Positions 32,964-39,888 of a DNA stretch of 64,000 bases are shown in pieces. Source of the DNA: Oncomelania hupensis (lineage: Eukaryota; Mollusca; Gastropoda; Littorinimorpha; Pomatiopsidae); NCBI GenBank assembly GCA_036898135.1, contig CM072514.1, positions 5,985,029 through 6,049,028 on the forward strand. Direction: 5' to 3'. The notes below the pieces were generated by a model, which worked only from the letters and a program-made list of their open reading frames with translations, was not told where the DNA came from and made no database searches. The stretch's first letter is position 1; each line of letters opens with the position of its first letter. A program made the position numbers and the translations under genes.

Positions 32964-33575
32964 ATGGCGTCTTTGTTACCACGTGATCCTCATTGCGGAA
33001 TGATCGTTGGCATGACGTCATGCGGAAAGACCGTCTTTGTTCTGGATTTGTTAGAAAAATATTAGGCAGGACACTTTGATTATATAGTAATTTTTTGCCC
33101 AACTATTCAATATAATAAAACCTACTTAGATCGTAAGTATGTCTGGACAGATGAAAATATCTTTGTTGTAAATACCAATGGCAAGCTCAATGAGTATTTA
33201 ACGTATTTTTATAACCTGTTTGAGAATGAGGGTAATACGTTATTCTTAATCGATGATTGCAGTGCAGAAAAAGATATTGTATTAAAACGGAACATATTGA
33301 GCAAGCTGGCTTTCAGTGGACGCCATGTGAAAATTAGTGTCTGGTTAATCACGCAGAAATTTAATTCGATATTAAAGGATTTTAGAGAACAAGTAAAATT
33401 CGTGTGCCTGTTTTATTGCAAAGATCGAGACAGCTTTGATAACTGTTTAAAAGAAAATGACGTAATTGAATCAAAAGAGGAAAGAACTAAATTAAAAGAA
33501 CAGCTAAAAAAAGGCAAGCACTTAAAATTATTATTAAAAACTGACCAACCAACTGGCTATAAAATACTTATGTAA
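32964..33575 (+). pseudogene. Packaging ATPase (FtsK/HerA-type), one in-frame stop
   Basis: The ATG at 32,964 follows ATTAAAAA. The frame has a Walker A motif GMTSCGKT (codons about 16-23), an in-frame TAG at 33,063-33,065 (codon 34), then continues in the same frame with DYIVIFCPTI, a Walker B motif TLFLIDDCS, RHVKISVWLITQKF (sensor-like Gln region) and a charged C-terminus ending at 33,575. Length (about 203 codons) and order fit the A32-like ATPases that drive DNA into capsids in Polintons and relatives. The stop separates Walker A from Walker B, so no functional product is expected unless it is read through. The stop codon sits in the first unit of a 79-bp tandem repeat. Confidence 0.87.
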
Positions 33576-33730
33576 GTAAGTAAGTTCTTTTATAATTTAA
33601 TTATTGTAAGTTATAAGTTTTTTTTTTAAGTCGACTTAATTAAGTTAGATGTAAGTAAGTAAGTTCTTTTATAATTTAATTATTGTAAGTTATAAGTTTT
33701 TTAAAAAGTCGACTTAATTAAGTTAGATGT
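33573..33730. repeat. 79-bp tandem duplication at the ATPase 3' end
   Basis: Two copies start TAAGTAAGTAAGTTCTTTTA at 33,573 and 33,652. Each contains the palindromic AAGTCGACTTAATTAAGTT. The copies differ mainly in a T/A run. Confidence 0.93.
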
Positions 33731-33794
33731 AAGTCACTAAGTCAAAAAAAAAGGTTGAAGGTAAGTAATAGTGGTGATGATTATAGTTCATTTA

Positions 33795-33853
33795 TCTTAA
33801 TGGCTCTGTGTCTGGTGGAACAATCTGAAGTTCTTCTTTTACAAAGTTTCTTA
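33795..33853 (-). repeat. 59-bp duplicate of the integrase 3' end
   Basis: This stretch matches 34,389-34,447 (codons near the integrase C-terminus) with one mismatch. The two copies bracket the Cys-rich gene. Confidence 0.9.
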
Positions 33854-33928
33854 TAACAAAACTTTAAATAGTATTTTAAAACAACTTTAAACTGAATAAA
33901 TTGAATTAAAAAAAAACTAACCCAAACT

Positions 33929-34357
33929 TTAATATGAAAAGCCATCACATTTGCAAAGACAATAACAATCATGCTCACAGTCATGATCACATTCGCAGTC
34001 GGGTCCACAATCACAAACAGTTTGTTTGACTACATGAGGATTTAGTTTGCGAACTTGTTTAATAAAATGTAACCAAAAATATTTAAAGTAATATGATTTT
34101 GGGTACAAGTCACTTTTGTTGTATTCTTCTTTTGTAAGTTTATCAAAGACTATTGAGAAGTCACTTTTGCATTTAACTTTGTAATCTTCATTTATTTCAT
34201 ATTGTCCAGTGAAGGGGTAAGAAAAATCATTATAAATATCTGGATCATATAGTCTGCATTCAAAAAAGATTTTCCAGCGTTCATCTTCTAACATATGAAA
34301 GTGGGGAGAATCAAAAAGCATTTCTAAATCCTTACAGAACCTTTCTGTGTCCGTCAT
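33929..34357 (-). CDS. Polinton accessory protein with Cys-rich tail (142 aa)
   Basis: Starts MTDTERFCKDLEMLFDSPHF directly after GACTAAAAATG context. The body is aromatic and charged (YPFTGQYEINEDYKVKCKSD; SYYFKYFWLHFIKQVRKLNP). The last 30 residues hold ten cysteines in a C-x-C/D-C pattern (VCDCGPDCECDHDCEHDC and on), suggesting metal binding. I do not recognise the family. It lies 20 bp downstream of the integrase stop on the same strand and is flanked by the 59-bp direct repeat, which suggests that it was inserted or duplicated into this place. Confidence 0.7.
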   Translation of the reverse strand: MTDTERFCKDLEMLFDSPHFHMLEDERWKIFFECRLYDPDIYNDFSYPFTGQYEINEDYKVKCKSDFSIVFDKLTKEEYNKSDLYPKSYYFKYFWLHFIKQVRKLNPHVVKQTVCDCGPDCECDHDCEHDCYCLCKCDGFSY

Positions 34358-34377
34358 TTTTAGTCTTTTTTATTTTC

Positions 34378-35352
34378 TTAATTAGGAAATCTTAATGGTT
34401 CTGTGTCTGGTGGAACAATCTGAAGTTCTTCTTTTACAAAGTTTCTTTGTGGTGTTCTACGATCGCTTCTCGGTCTTAAATAATGTACGGGCGGATCAGT
34501 AGATAATGCTCTGTCAACTTCATAAACGCTTAATGACCAAATTGGGTCTGTAGCTCGTCTTCTTGTGTCATTAGCAACTTCTCCAGGCTGATAAAGGTAT
34601 CTAACAGTTTTGTTCATCAAAGTTAGATCCGGCTGACCAGGCTTTGAAACGGTAACAACAATCTGTTTCTTTTTAATAGCCTCAACTGGTTTTAATCCTG
34701 TAACTCTGGTTGGTTCTGAATTCATTTCCCTTAAAACTCGAGGCAGCCTAACAACCCATTCTGTATTAGTGGTTTCAGTAAAGAGTTCCTTTGAATACTG
34801 ATAAGTGAATAATCTTTCTGCCAGTTGCCGATTAAAGTTTTCTACAATACCCTGTGATCTGTGCAATCCAACAACTCCTCTTCTAACAGTTACATTATGT
34901 TTTAACAAAAGCTGGTTAACAGCTCCTTTGAATTCAGACCCTTCATCGCATTGAATAAGTCTAGGGAACCTTAGAGGCCCTCTTGAATAAATCGCATTTA
35001 AGGCTTGAGCGACCTCAGCTGAATTTTTTGTCCTAAGAGCATGCGCGTCTTTAAACCTGGTAGCTATATCAATAACAGTAAGGGCATACCTGTATTTCTT
35101 TCTATATATTTTGTCATGGAGAAGATATAACAAATCTATTTGGTGTGTGTCATTTGGTCTGGAGTTTTCAAATTTTGGTCTTATTATTTTCTTCGGGGGT
35201 GGAAGATAGATTTGCCATACAGCTTGCTTCGATAACCATTGTTTAACTGTGTTTGCTGACAAGCCAGTCTTTTCTACTAGTTTATTAACTGCCATCATCC
35301 CTTTCCAATATCCGGATTGAGAATAATATAATCTAGACAAACGTGAAGTCAT
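34378..35352 (-). CDS. int: Polinton integrase (retroviral-type, 324 aa)
   Basis: This DDE integrase would insert the element into host DNA, making the short target duplication. The N-terminus (residues 20-45, KLVEKTGLSANTVKQWLSKQ) looks like a small helix-turn-helix. The rve catalytic core has D73 (HQIDLLYL), D136 (IQCDEGSEFKG) and E171 (GIVENFNRQLAERLF). The C-terminal part (PIWSLSVYEVDRALSTDPPV) resembles the chromo-like region of Polinton integrases. The start ATG follows TAAATAAAAT. No frame lesion is seen. It is 3 bp downstream of the membrane protein gene on the same strand. Confidence 0.93.
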   Translation of the reverse strand: MTSRLSRLYYSQSGYWKGMMAVNKLVEKTGLSANTVKQWLSKQAVWQIYLPPPKKIIRPKFENSRPNDTHQIDLLYLLHDKIYRKKYRYALTVIDIATRFKDAHALRTKNSAEVAQALNAIYSRGPLRFPRLIQCDEGSEFKGAVNQLLLKHNVTVRRGVVGLHRSQGIVENFNRQLAERLFTYQYSKELFTETTNTEWVVRLPRVLREMNSEPTRVTGLKPVEAIKKKQIVVTVSKPGQPDLTLMNKTVRYLYQPGEVANDTRRRATDPIWSLSVYEVDRALSTDPPVHYLRPRSDRRTPQRNFVKEELQIVPPDTEPLRFPN

Positions 35353-35355
35353 ATT

Positions 35356-35781
35356 TTATTTAGATTTATATTTTTGTTTAACGAGGTAATAAACTACTGT
35401 TATTCCAAACACAATTAAAATTAATTCTCCGGTCTCTGACATTGTAGGTGCAATGTTAGGTGTGTAGTAATCGGATAACACTGGTTGCTTTAATGAAGGT
35501 AGTGTCGTGCCAGTTAATAAATAATATTGGTGCAAAGCTTCATCAACGTCTTCGAATGTTTTATCAGCATGACCTTCTTCTTTCAATCTTGTATTAACAA
35601 AATCAAGCTGCATTAGTCTGTTTTTCTCGTATTCGGCCTGATCTTGTTGTAATTTTTCCATTGCTAAGTTATGCCGTTTTGATTCTTCTTTACTGTCCAG
35701 TTTTGAAAACAAATAATTTGATCCTGAAAAGGCTAAGGCATTTACAGCAGCAGAACCAAGCACCATTGCAGCACCAGCCAT
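35356..35781 (-). CDS. Conserved small Polinton protein, two membrane segments (141 aa)
   Basis: Begins MAGAAMVLGSAAVNALAFSG, an Ala-rich hydrophobic helix (residues 1-27). A charged coiled-coil-like region follows (KRHNLAMEKLQQDQAEYEKNRL), then FEDVDEALHQYYLLTG, SDYYTPNIAPTMSETGE and a C-terminal helix LILIVFGITVVYYLV. This architecture (SNYLFSKL ... VDEALHQYYLLTG) matches a family I recognise from invertebrate Polinton-like elements, function unknown. It is divergent from the 35,818 gene across 36 bp. Confidence 0.8.
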   Translation of the reverse strand: MAGAAMVLGSAAVNALAFSGSNYLFSKLDSKEESKRHNLAMEKLQQDQAEYEKNRLMQLDFVNTRLKEEGHADKTFEDVDEALHQYYLLTGTTLPSLKQPVLSDYYTPNIAPTMSETGELILIVFGITVVYYLVKQKYKSK

Positions 35782-35817
35782 TTTTTAATTTAGTTTTTTA
35801 TTTTATTTGTATTTAAA

Positions 35818-36345
35818 ATGAATTGTGATGACTTGTTAATGCAAGAAGCTATTAATGTTACAGTTACAGGTGTTGACAATGAGAAAAGAGACAGGCTGGT
35901 TGCATTAGTAGCTTCCGGAAAGTCAAAGTATTATCTCGGTGTTGACTTAACTACTGAACAAGTGCAAAGACTGAGGCCAGAAGACATCATTATATTACAT
36001 AATAAATATGATAAAGTTCTCGGCGCTTTAATGGTTAAAAGTTTAGGGCGTTCGATTGTGAAGTTATATACCAAAGCTGTGTCGACCTTTGTTACTTTAG
36101 ATTGTGAGAATGATTTATTTGATGATTTGATTAAAGATCCAGTTATTGTTAATGGGATTAGTGAGGCATCAAGAAATTTGTATTATAAGTTTGGAAGCTT
36201 GTTGACCCCATTTTCAGCCGGGCTAATTACTTTTCAACACATAAATTTCTCTGCTATTAAAAATGGACTCTTCCAATCCGGAGATGGAGAAGGAGACGGA
36301 GGTGAAGAATTCAGAGAATCAACAGAACCCAGTGACAGTCACTAA
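35818..36345 (+). CDS. Polinton accessory protein, unknown (175 aa)
   Basis: Starts MNCDDLLMQEAINVTVTGVD. The middle has SKYYLGVDLTTEQVQRLRPEDI and a helical stretch LYTKAVSTFVTLDCENDLFDDL. The Asp/Glu/Gly-rich C-terminus (SGDGEGDGGEEF) coincides with the overlapping start of the next gene, so its last 27 codons are constrained by two frames. No family is assigned. Confidence 0.65.
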   Translation: MNCDDLLMQEAINVTVTGVDNEKRDRLVALVASGKSKYYLGVDLTTEQVQRLRPEDIIILHNKYDKVLGALMVKSLGRSIVKLYTKAVSTFVTLDCENDLFDDLIKDPVIVNGISEASRNLYYKFGSLLTPFSAGLITFQHINFSAIKNGLFQSGDGEGDGGEEFRESTEPSDSH

Positions 36346-36709
36346 ACAAAAGAGCCCAGGAAGAATTGCAGCTGGAAAGAAGTTAGCAGAATTTAACAAG
36401 TTACATAGATGGAACAGACAAACAAAAGCAAACATATTAGGAAAAAAGGAATCACCAAAAGAAGAAACAATAATGCAACAAACATTAACAACAAACAAAG
36501 AAGAACCAATACAGCCAATACAACCAATACAATCTTCAAATAACATATATTATTTATGAATAGCTGGTGTAGTGGGTGCAAGTGGGTACATAATATATAA
36601 ATACCGCCAAGGAAAAAATAAACAGAAACCCCCAAAACCACTTGTAGAAAAAGAAATTGAATTATCTCCATCATTGAAGCCATCATTAGATGTGTTTTCA
36701 ATGCAGTAA
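36263..36709 (+). pseudogene. Polinton membrane-anchored basic protein, one in-frame stop
   Basis: Starts at TTAAAAATG within the preceding gene (83-bp overlap, different frame). It has SPGRIAAGKKLAEFNKLHRW, a Lys/Gln-rich linker with IQPIQPIQ repeats, then NNIYYL and TGA at 36,557-36,559. After the stop the same frame continues with a hydrophobic helix (IAGVVGASGYIIYKY) and a basic tail to TAA at 36,707-36,709. The (GR)xAAGKxLAxxN motif plus a C-terminal helix is a recurring Polinton small-protein type. With the stop read as real, the membrane anchor is lost. Confidence 0.7.
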
Positions 36710-36742
36710 TACTTTATTATTATTTTTTTATTATATATAAAA

Positions 36743-36979
36743 ATGAGTGTACCATATGAACAAACAATTGTTAATCTTGGATACCATAGTGTGGTCTTAG
36801 TGGGCTTAAATACAGCTTATGCTATGATTGCAAAATCTCTTTTAAAAATGAAACCTATTGAATTAGGAAAAATTGATCTTTCAGATGCTGGTAAACTGGT
36901 TGGTATCTTTTCATTATCGTTATTTACTCGGGACTATCTTGTTAAACAAAAGATCATTCCAGCAGATATTAATGTGTAA
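36743..36979 (+). CDS. Small Polinton membrane protein (78 aa)
   Basis: Starts MSVPYEQTIVNLGYHSVVLV after ATATAAAAATG. There are two hydrophobic helices (about residues 8-32 and 48-63), the second around GKLVGIFSLSLFTRDYL, and it ends KQKIIPADINV. Very small proteins of this type close many Polinton gene arrays. It is the last gene before the right terminal repeat. Role unknown; a virion membrane or connector role would be a guess. Confidence 0.75.
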   Translation: MSVPYEQTIVNLGYHSVVLVGLNTAYAMIAKSLLKMKPIELGKIDLSDAGKLVGIFSLSLFTRDYLVKQKIIPADINV

Positions 36980-36998
36980 TGTTATACAACCATAATGT

Positions 36999-37194
36999 AG
37001 AAGGGTTGTAATTTTTTTTGTTTTAACCAAAGACGCAAGATATACGAATATGTATTATATTTAGCAAATTGCGGATTCCCAGAGTGCTTTGGCACGCCTT
37101 TTAAAAGCTCATAAAACAGCCATAAATTGCAGTAAAAGGCCTCCTTTAGTAACTCTATGAGCTTTGGGGCTCAGAGCCCATTATTGCTATCTCT
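36999..37194 (-). repeat. Polinton right terminal inverted repeat
   Basis: Inverted partner of 21,538-21,737, ending CCCATTATTGCTATCTCT. The clearest differences from the left arm lie in the segment CTTTTAAAAGGCGTGCC. Confidence 0.97.
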
Positions 37195-37678
37195 ACTGAC
37201 ATTGCTGCACGCATGTGTGTCCAAAAAAGGGGGGTTTGATACCTCTTTAGCCTTGTTGTCGTCAGACAAGACGCGATCTGTTGTGGAAAAATGCTTTTTT
37301 CAGGTCGTCAGACTGATAGTACTTCTCCCAAACAATTTAGCTGGCATACTCTTCACTGCATATTCTTTTCAAACAAACTTGGCCTAAGCTTTGGAACGTT
37401 GTCCTTTTATTAGCAAAACCACACATAATTCCAAGCATGTAACAAGTCTCATAGCCCAGGGGGCATTTTAGCCAAAAGTAGCTTGTAGCCTGTATCACTG
37501 GGAATCAAGCATTCACGGATTAGGGATCACATCGATAACGAAAATACAATGACACTTGTTAAAATAATATGATTTACGTCATAACAATTAATTATCTACT
37601 ATCAACCTGTCGGCATTTTGAGTAGAACTAGAAGTGGTAATTACAGCTCGTCAAAACAGTAATTCGCGAAACTTTTAT
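37195..37678. other. No gene seen; downstream flank of the receptor gene
   Basis: The right target duplication is followed by unassigned sequence up to the receptor stop codon. Repeated AATAAA signals on the minus strand just past the stop (about 37,670-37,690) place the gene's poly(A) site here. Confidence 0.5.
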
Positions 37679-37917
37679 TTATTTATTTATTTTATTTTGA
37701 TTTTTTGCTACATGAAGTCTTGTGTATGCGTCAGTCTCGGGACTGACGTCATTTGAGTAAGGATGAAGTGCGTCATAAGTGTTTTCACGGATGACATCAT
37801 ACACGTCAATCTCACTTTCCATGACAGGCTTGGGTTGTTCGGTGTTGGTTGGTGTGTCCAGAGCTTCATCTTCCGTTCTTCTCGCTGTGCTGGCTACTGG
37901 TGTCATATGCAGAGTTC
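37679..37917 (-). CDS. Receptor gene, last coding exon: cytoplasmic tail with YxxL/I motifs
   Basis: The exon starts after TTTCACTATTCAG (37,918) and runs to TAA at 37,679. It encodes about 78 residues, hydrophilic throughout. It begins TLHMTPVASTARRTEDEALD and ends with a tyrosine-rich block: YDVI, YDAL and YTRL, with a further Tyr in HPYSNDVSPETDAY. Such motifs in a tail after a transmembrane exon suggest SH2-type or clathrin-adaptor binding, similar in style to scavenger or engulfment receptors (inference). It starts in phase 1, whereas the transmembrane exon ends in phase 2, so at least one small exon between them was not found. Confidence 0.65.
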
Positions 37918-38340
37918 CTGAATAGTGAAACACAAACCTCAGACTAATAACACAGCTTAGGTTAGTGTAATATCAATATTGAACAATGGCAACATTTGTT
38001 ACTTCATGGATATGTGTAATTTAGAATAAATTTAATTTAAAAAACATTTTCGAGCGCAGCGAGCATGTTTTATAATGTGTATTGAATGGTTGTTGTTGAG
38101 CAGAGTTTGATGCGGTGCGTGCAACTGCGTATAGAAGTTGTATGTGTATGTGTGTGTGTGTGTGTGTGTGTTTGTGTGTGGGTGTATTTGTGTGTGTATG
38201 TGTGTGTATTTTTGGTTTTCAAATGAAAGATTGATTTGTTTTCACGAATAGAATTATTAGGTTTGTAATTAGAGAGAATAAAGTTTCACTTTGATTCGAA
38301 CCAGCGCGGTGGCAACAGCTTAGACGATTGTCTTTTGCGT

Positions 38341-38341
<1 letters not shown>
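37918..38341. other. Intron sequence with (GT)n
   Basis: Intron of the receptor gene before the LINE. It holds a (GT)n tract at about 38,140-38,210 and no other feature. Confidence 0.5.
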
Positions 38342-38400
<59 letters not shown>

Positions 38401-38402
38401 TC
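38342..38402. repeat. (CT)n microsatellite at the LINE 5' edge
   Basis: About 28 CT units directly before the LINE leader; a second CT tract follows the LINE 3' end at about 43,514-43,560. Confidence 0.9.
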
Positions 38403-38561
38403 GGAGGTCAAGGTCGACCGCTAAACATGGAGCACCTTTGAATTTTCACGGCAAGCGACCGGGTACAATATTTTTTACATTTCTGTTGCTTCACGTTGTG
38501 GAGGATTCCTAGTTTGTGTTCGGTGAATGGACTTTAGTATGCGCTCAGAAACTGTGAAAAA

Positions 38562-39789
38562 ATGATCGACCTGAACCTTTGGAGGGCCACTATCGGTCGC
38601 TTTCATTTGGTATGTGTTTCAAGATTAATTTTGAACCGGGCTCGTTCTAGTTGCGAAAAGAGCAAAGACTGTGCTAATGTCACTGTCAGTGAAGTGTGTA
38701 TTGCGTGGTTATGCCTGCTGATTTTGACTAGCTTTGGAAACTGCTGCAAGCAAGTAGTAGTGAGTGCTGTTTATTCTCCTTTCACTTTGAGTGACTTTGG
38801 ACATGAAAATATAACTTTTGTGGTGGAAGATTCGCCTGTGACAAGTGTTGACATTTTGGCAGTATTAATGTCACCGGTCCAGTCGATCCACCCGTCAGTG
38901 TTTCAGTTCATGCCTACGTTGTGCTTAGTGCTGTTCGTGCTAGCTTCGCGTCGTGTCAGGCTCAGCAACGACGTTGAGGAAAACCCTGGTCCTAGTGTCA
39001 GTGGCAATAACATAAGTGGAAAGGTAGAGGCAATGGCGTTGGTTGCAGATAGCATCAAGAACTTAGAACAGTCGTTACAGTCGAAGTTGGGCAGCATTTT
39101 GTCCAACATGCAAACTGAGGCAGAAACACTGAGAAGACAGGAAGATATTTTGAAACGCTTTGGAGAAGAGCAAGAAGAAGTGAAGAAATCTATGGCACAA
39201 TTGTGTCGTGAAGTGAATGCTATGAAAGGTGGTGTGGTGAAGAACGAACAGTCCATCAGTACTTTGTGTAACAAGCACGAACAACTGATCGCCACTGTTT
39301 CTAGCATGGAAGATGAGATTGACAGACTGGAAGGGTTTTCCCGTCGAAATATCATCAAATTCTTTGGAGTCCCTGAAGTTAGAGGTGAGAGAGACGAGCA
39401 GTGTGTGGAGACAGTGAACAAAATTTTGCAAACCTACATTCCGGAAAAAGAGTGGCAGCCTGATGTGATCGAGAGGGCTCACTCGATCAACTGCCGGCAA
39501 CGACAAAGTGCATGGGAATCCCGCTTTGTTTACACAGGGTCACGTGGAGAAACCCCGTGTGACGCGCCAACCCTGCCGACCAATCAGCACCCAGGAAACT
39601 AGCGTCGACGTCACTGTTACGCAGGGATGGGATGTTGACAGTGGGAATCCCGTGGCGAATGACAACAGCGGTCCTCGTACACGCTCTGGCACGCGACAAC
39701 CTAAGATCTACGAGGCTGCTGGTGGCAGTCAGAAAGGCGCAGGTTCCCTCACGGCCAGCTCTAATAGTGCCCGTGCTAACAACAAATAG
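38562..39789 (+). pseudogene. LINE ORF1 with 2A peptide and coiled coil, damaged C-terminus
   Basis: From ATG 38,562: a 143-residue leader with hydrophobic segments near residues 47-60 (VCIAWLCLLILTSF) and 115-127 (FMPTLCLVLFVLA). The 2A motif DVEENPGP follows (38,970-38,993; D137 to P144, with the Gly-Pro break at 143/144). Then come a long coiled coil (about residues 160-250) and an RRM-like start (LEGFSRRNIIKFFGVPE). The frame ends at 39,602. A second frame (39,508-39,789) carries a Ser/Thr/Asn-rich region, and the usual ORF1 C-terminal domain is missing, so an internal deletion or frameshift lies near 39,490. 2A motifs make ribosomes skip one peptide bond and are known in APE-type LINEs; here the skip would release the hydrophobic leader from the RNA-binding part. 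Confidence 0.85.
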
Positions 39790-39888
39790 GGGCGAGGTCA
39801 AGGTCTTCACAGTACTTTAAATCCACAAAACGCACAAGCAAATGACATAAACACTCAACATGTACATGATAAACAGACCAGTGAAAAT

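Larger units (their letters stand above)
21533..37199. mobile_element. Polinton/Maverick element, 15,657 bp, with ACTGA target duplication
   Basis: The element spans 21,538-37,194. It begins AGAGATAGCAATAATGGGCT, ends with the reverse complement, and is flanked by ACTGA at 21,533-21,537 and 37,195-37,199. Terminal AG/CT and a 5-6-bp target duplication are known features of Mavericks. Inside are DNA polymerase B, a retroviral-type integrase, a packaging ATPase and major and minor capsid proteins, plus small membrane proteins common in invertebrate Polintons. No adenovirus-type cysteine protease is recognisable. At least six coding lesions suggest a non-autonomous copy. Confidence 0.95.

Noticed and set aside
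23310..36709. Alternative genetic code or programmed recoding (TGA as Trp) for the Polinton
   Set aside because: Frameshifts, a TAG stop and a retroposed insertion occur as well, so simple decay explains the stops better.
37679..37917. The tail exon as a further Polinton accessory gene
   Set aside because: It lies outside the terminal repeats and target duplication, has a splice acceptor, and lacks the A-rich start context.
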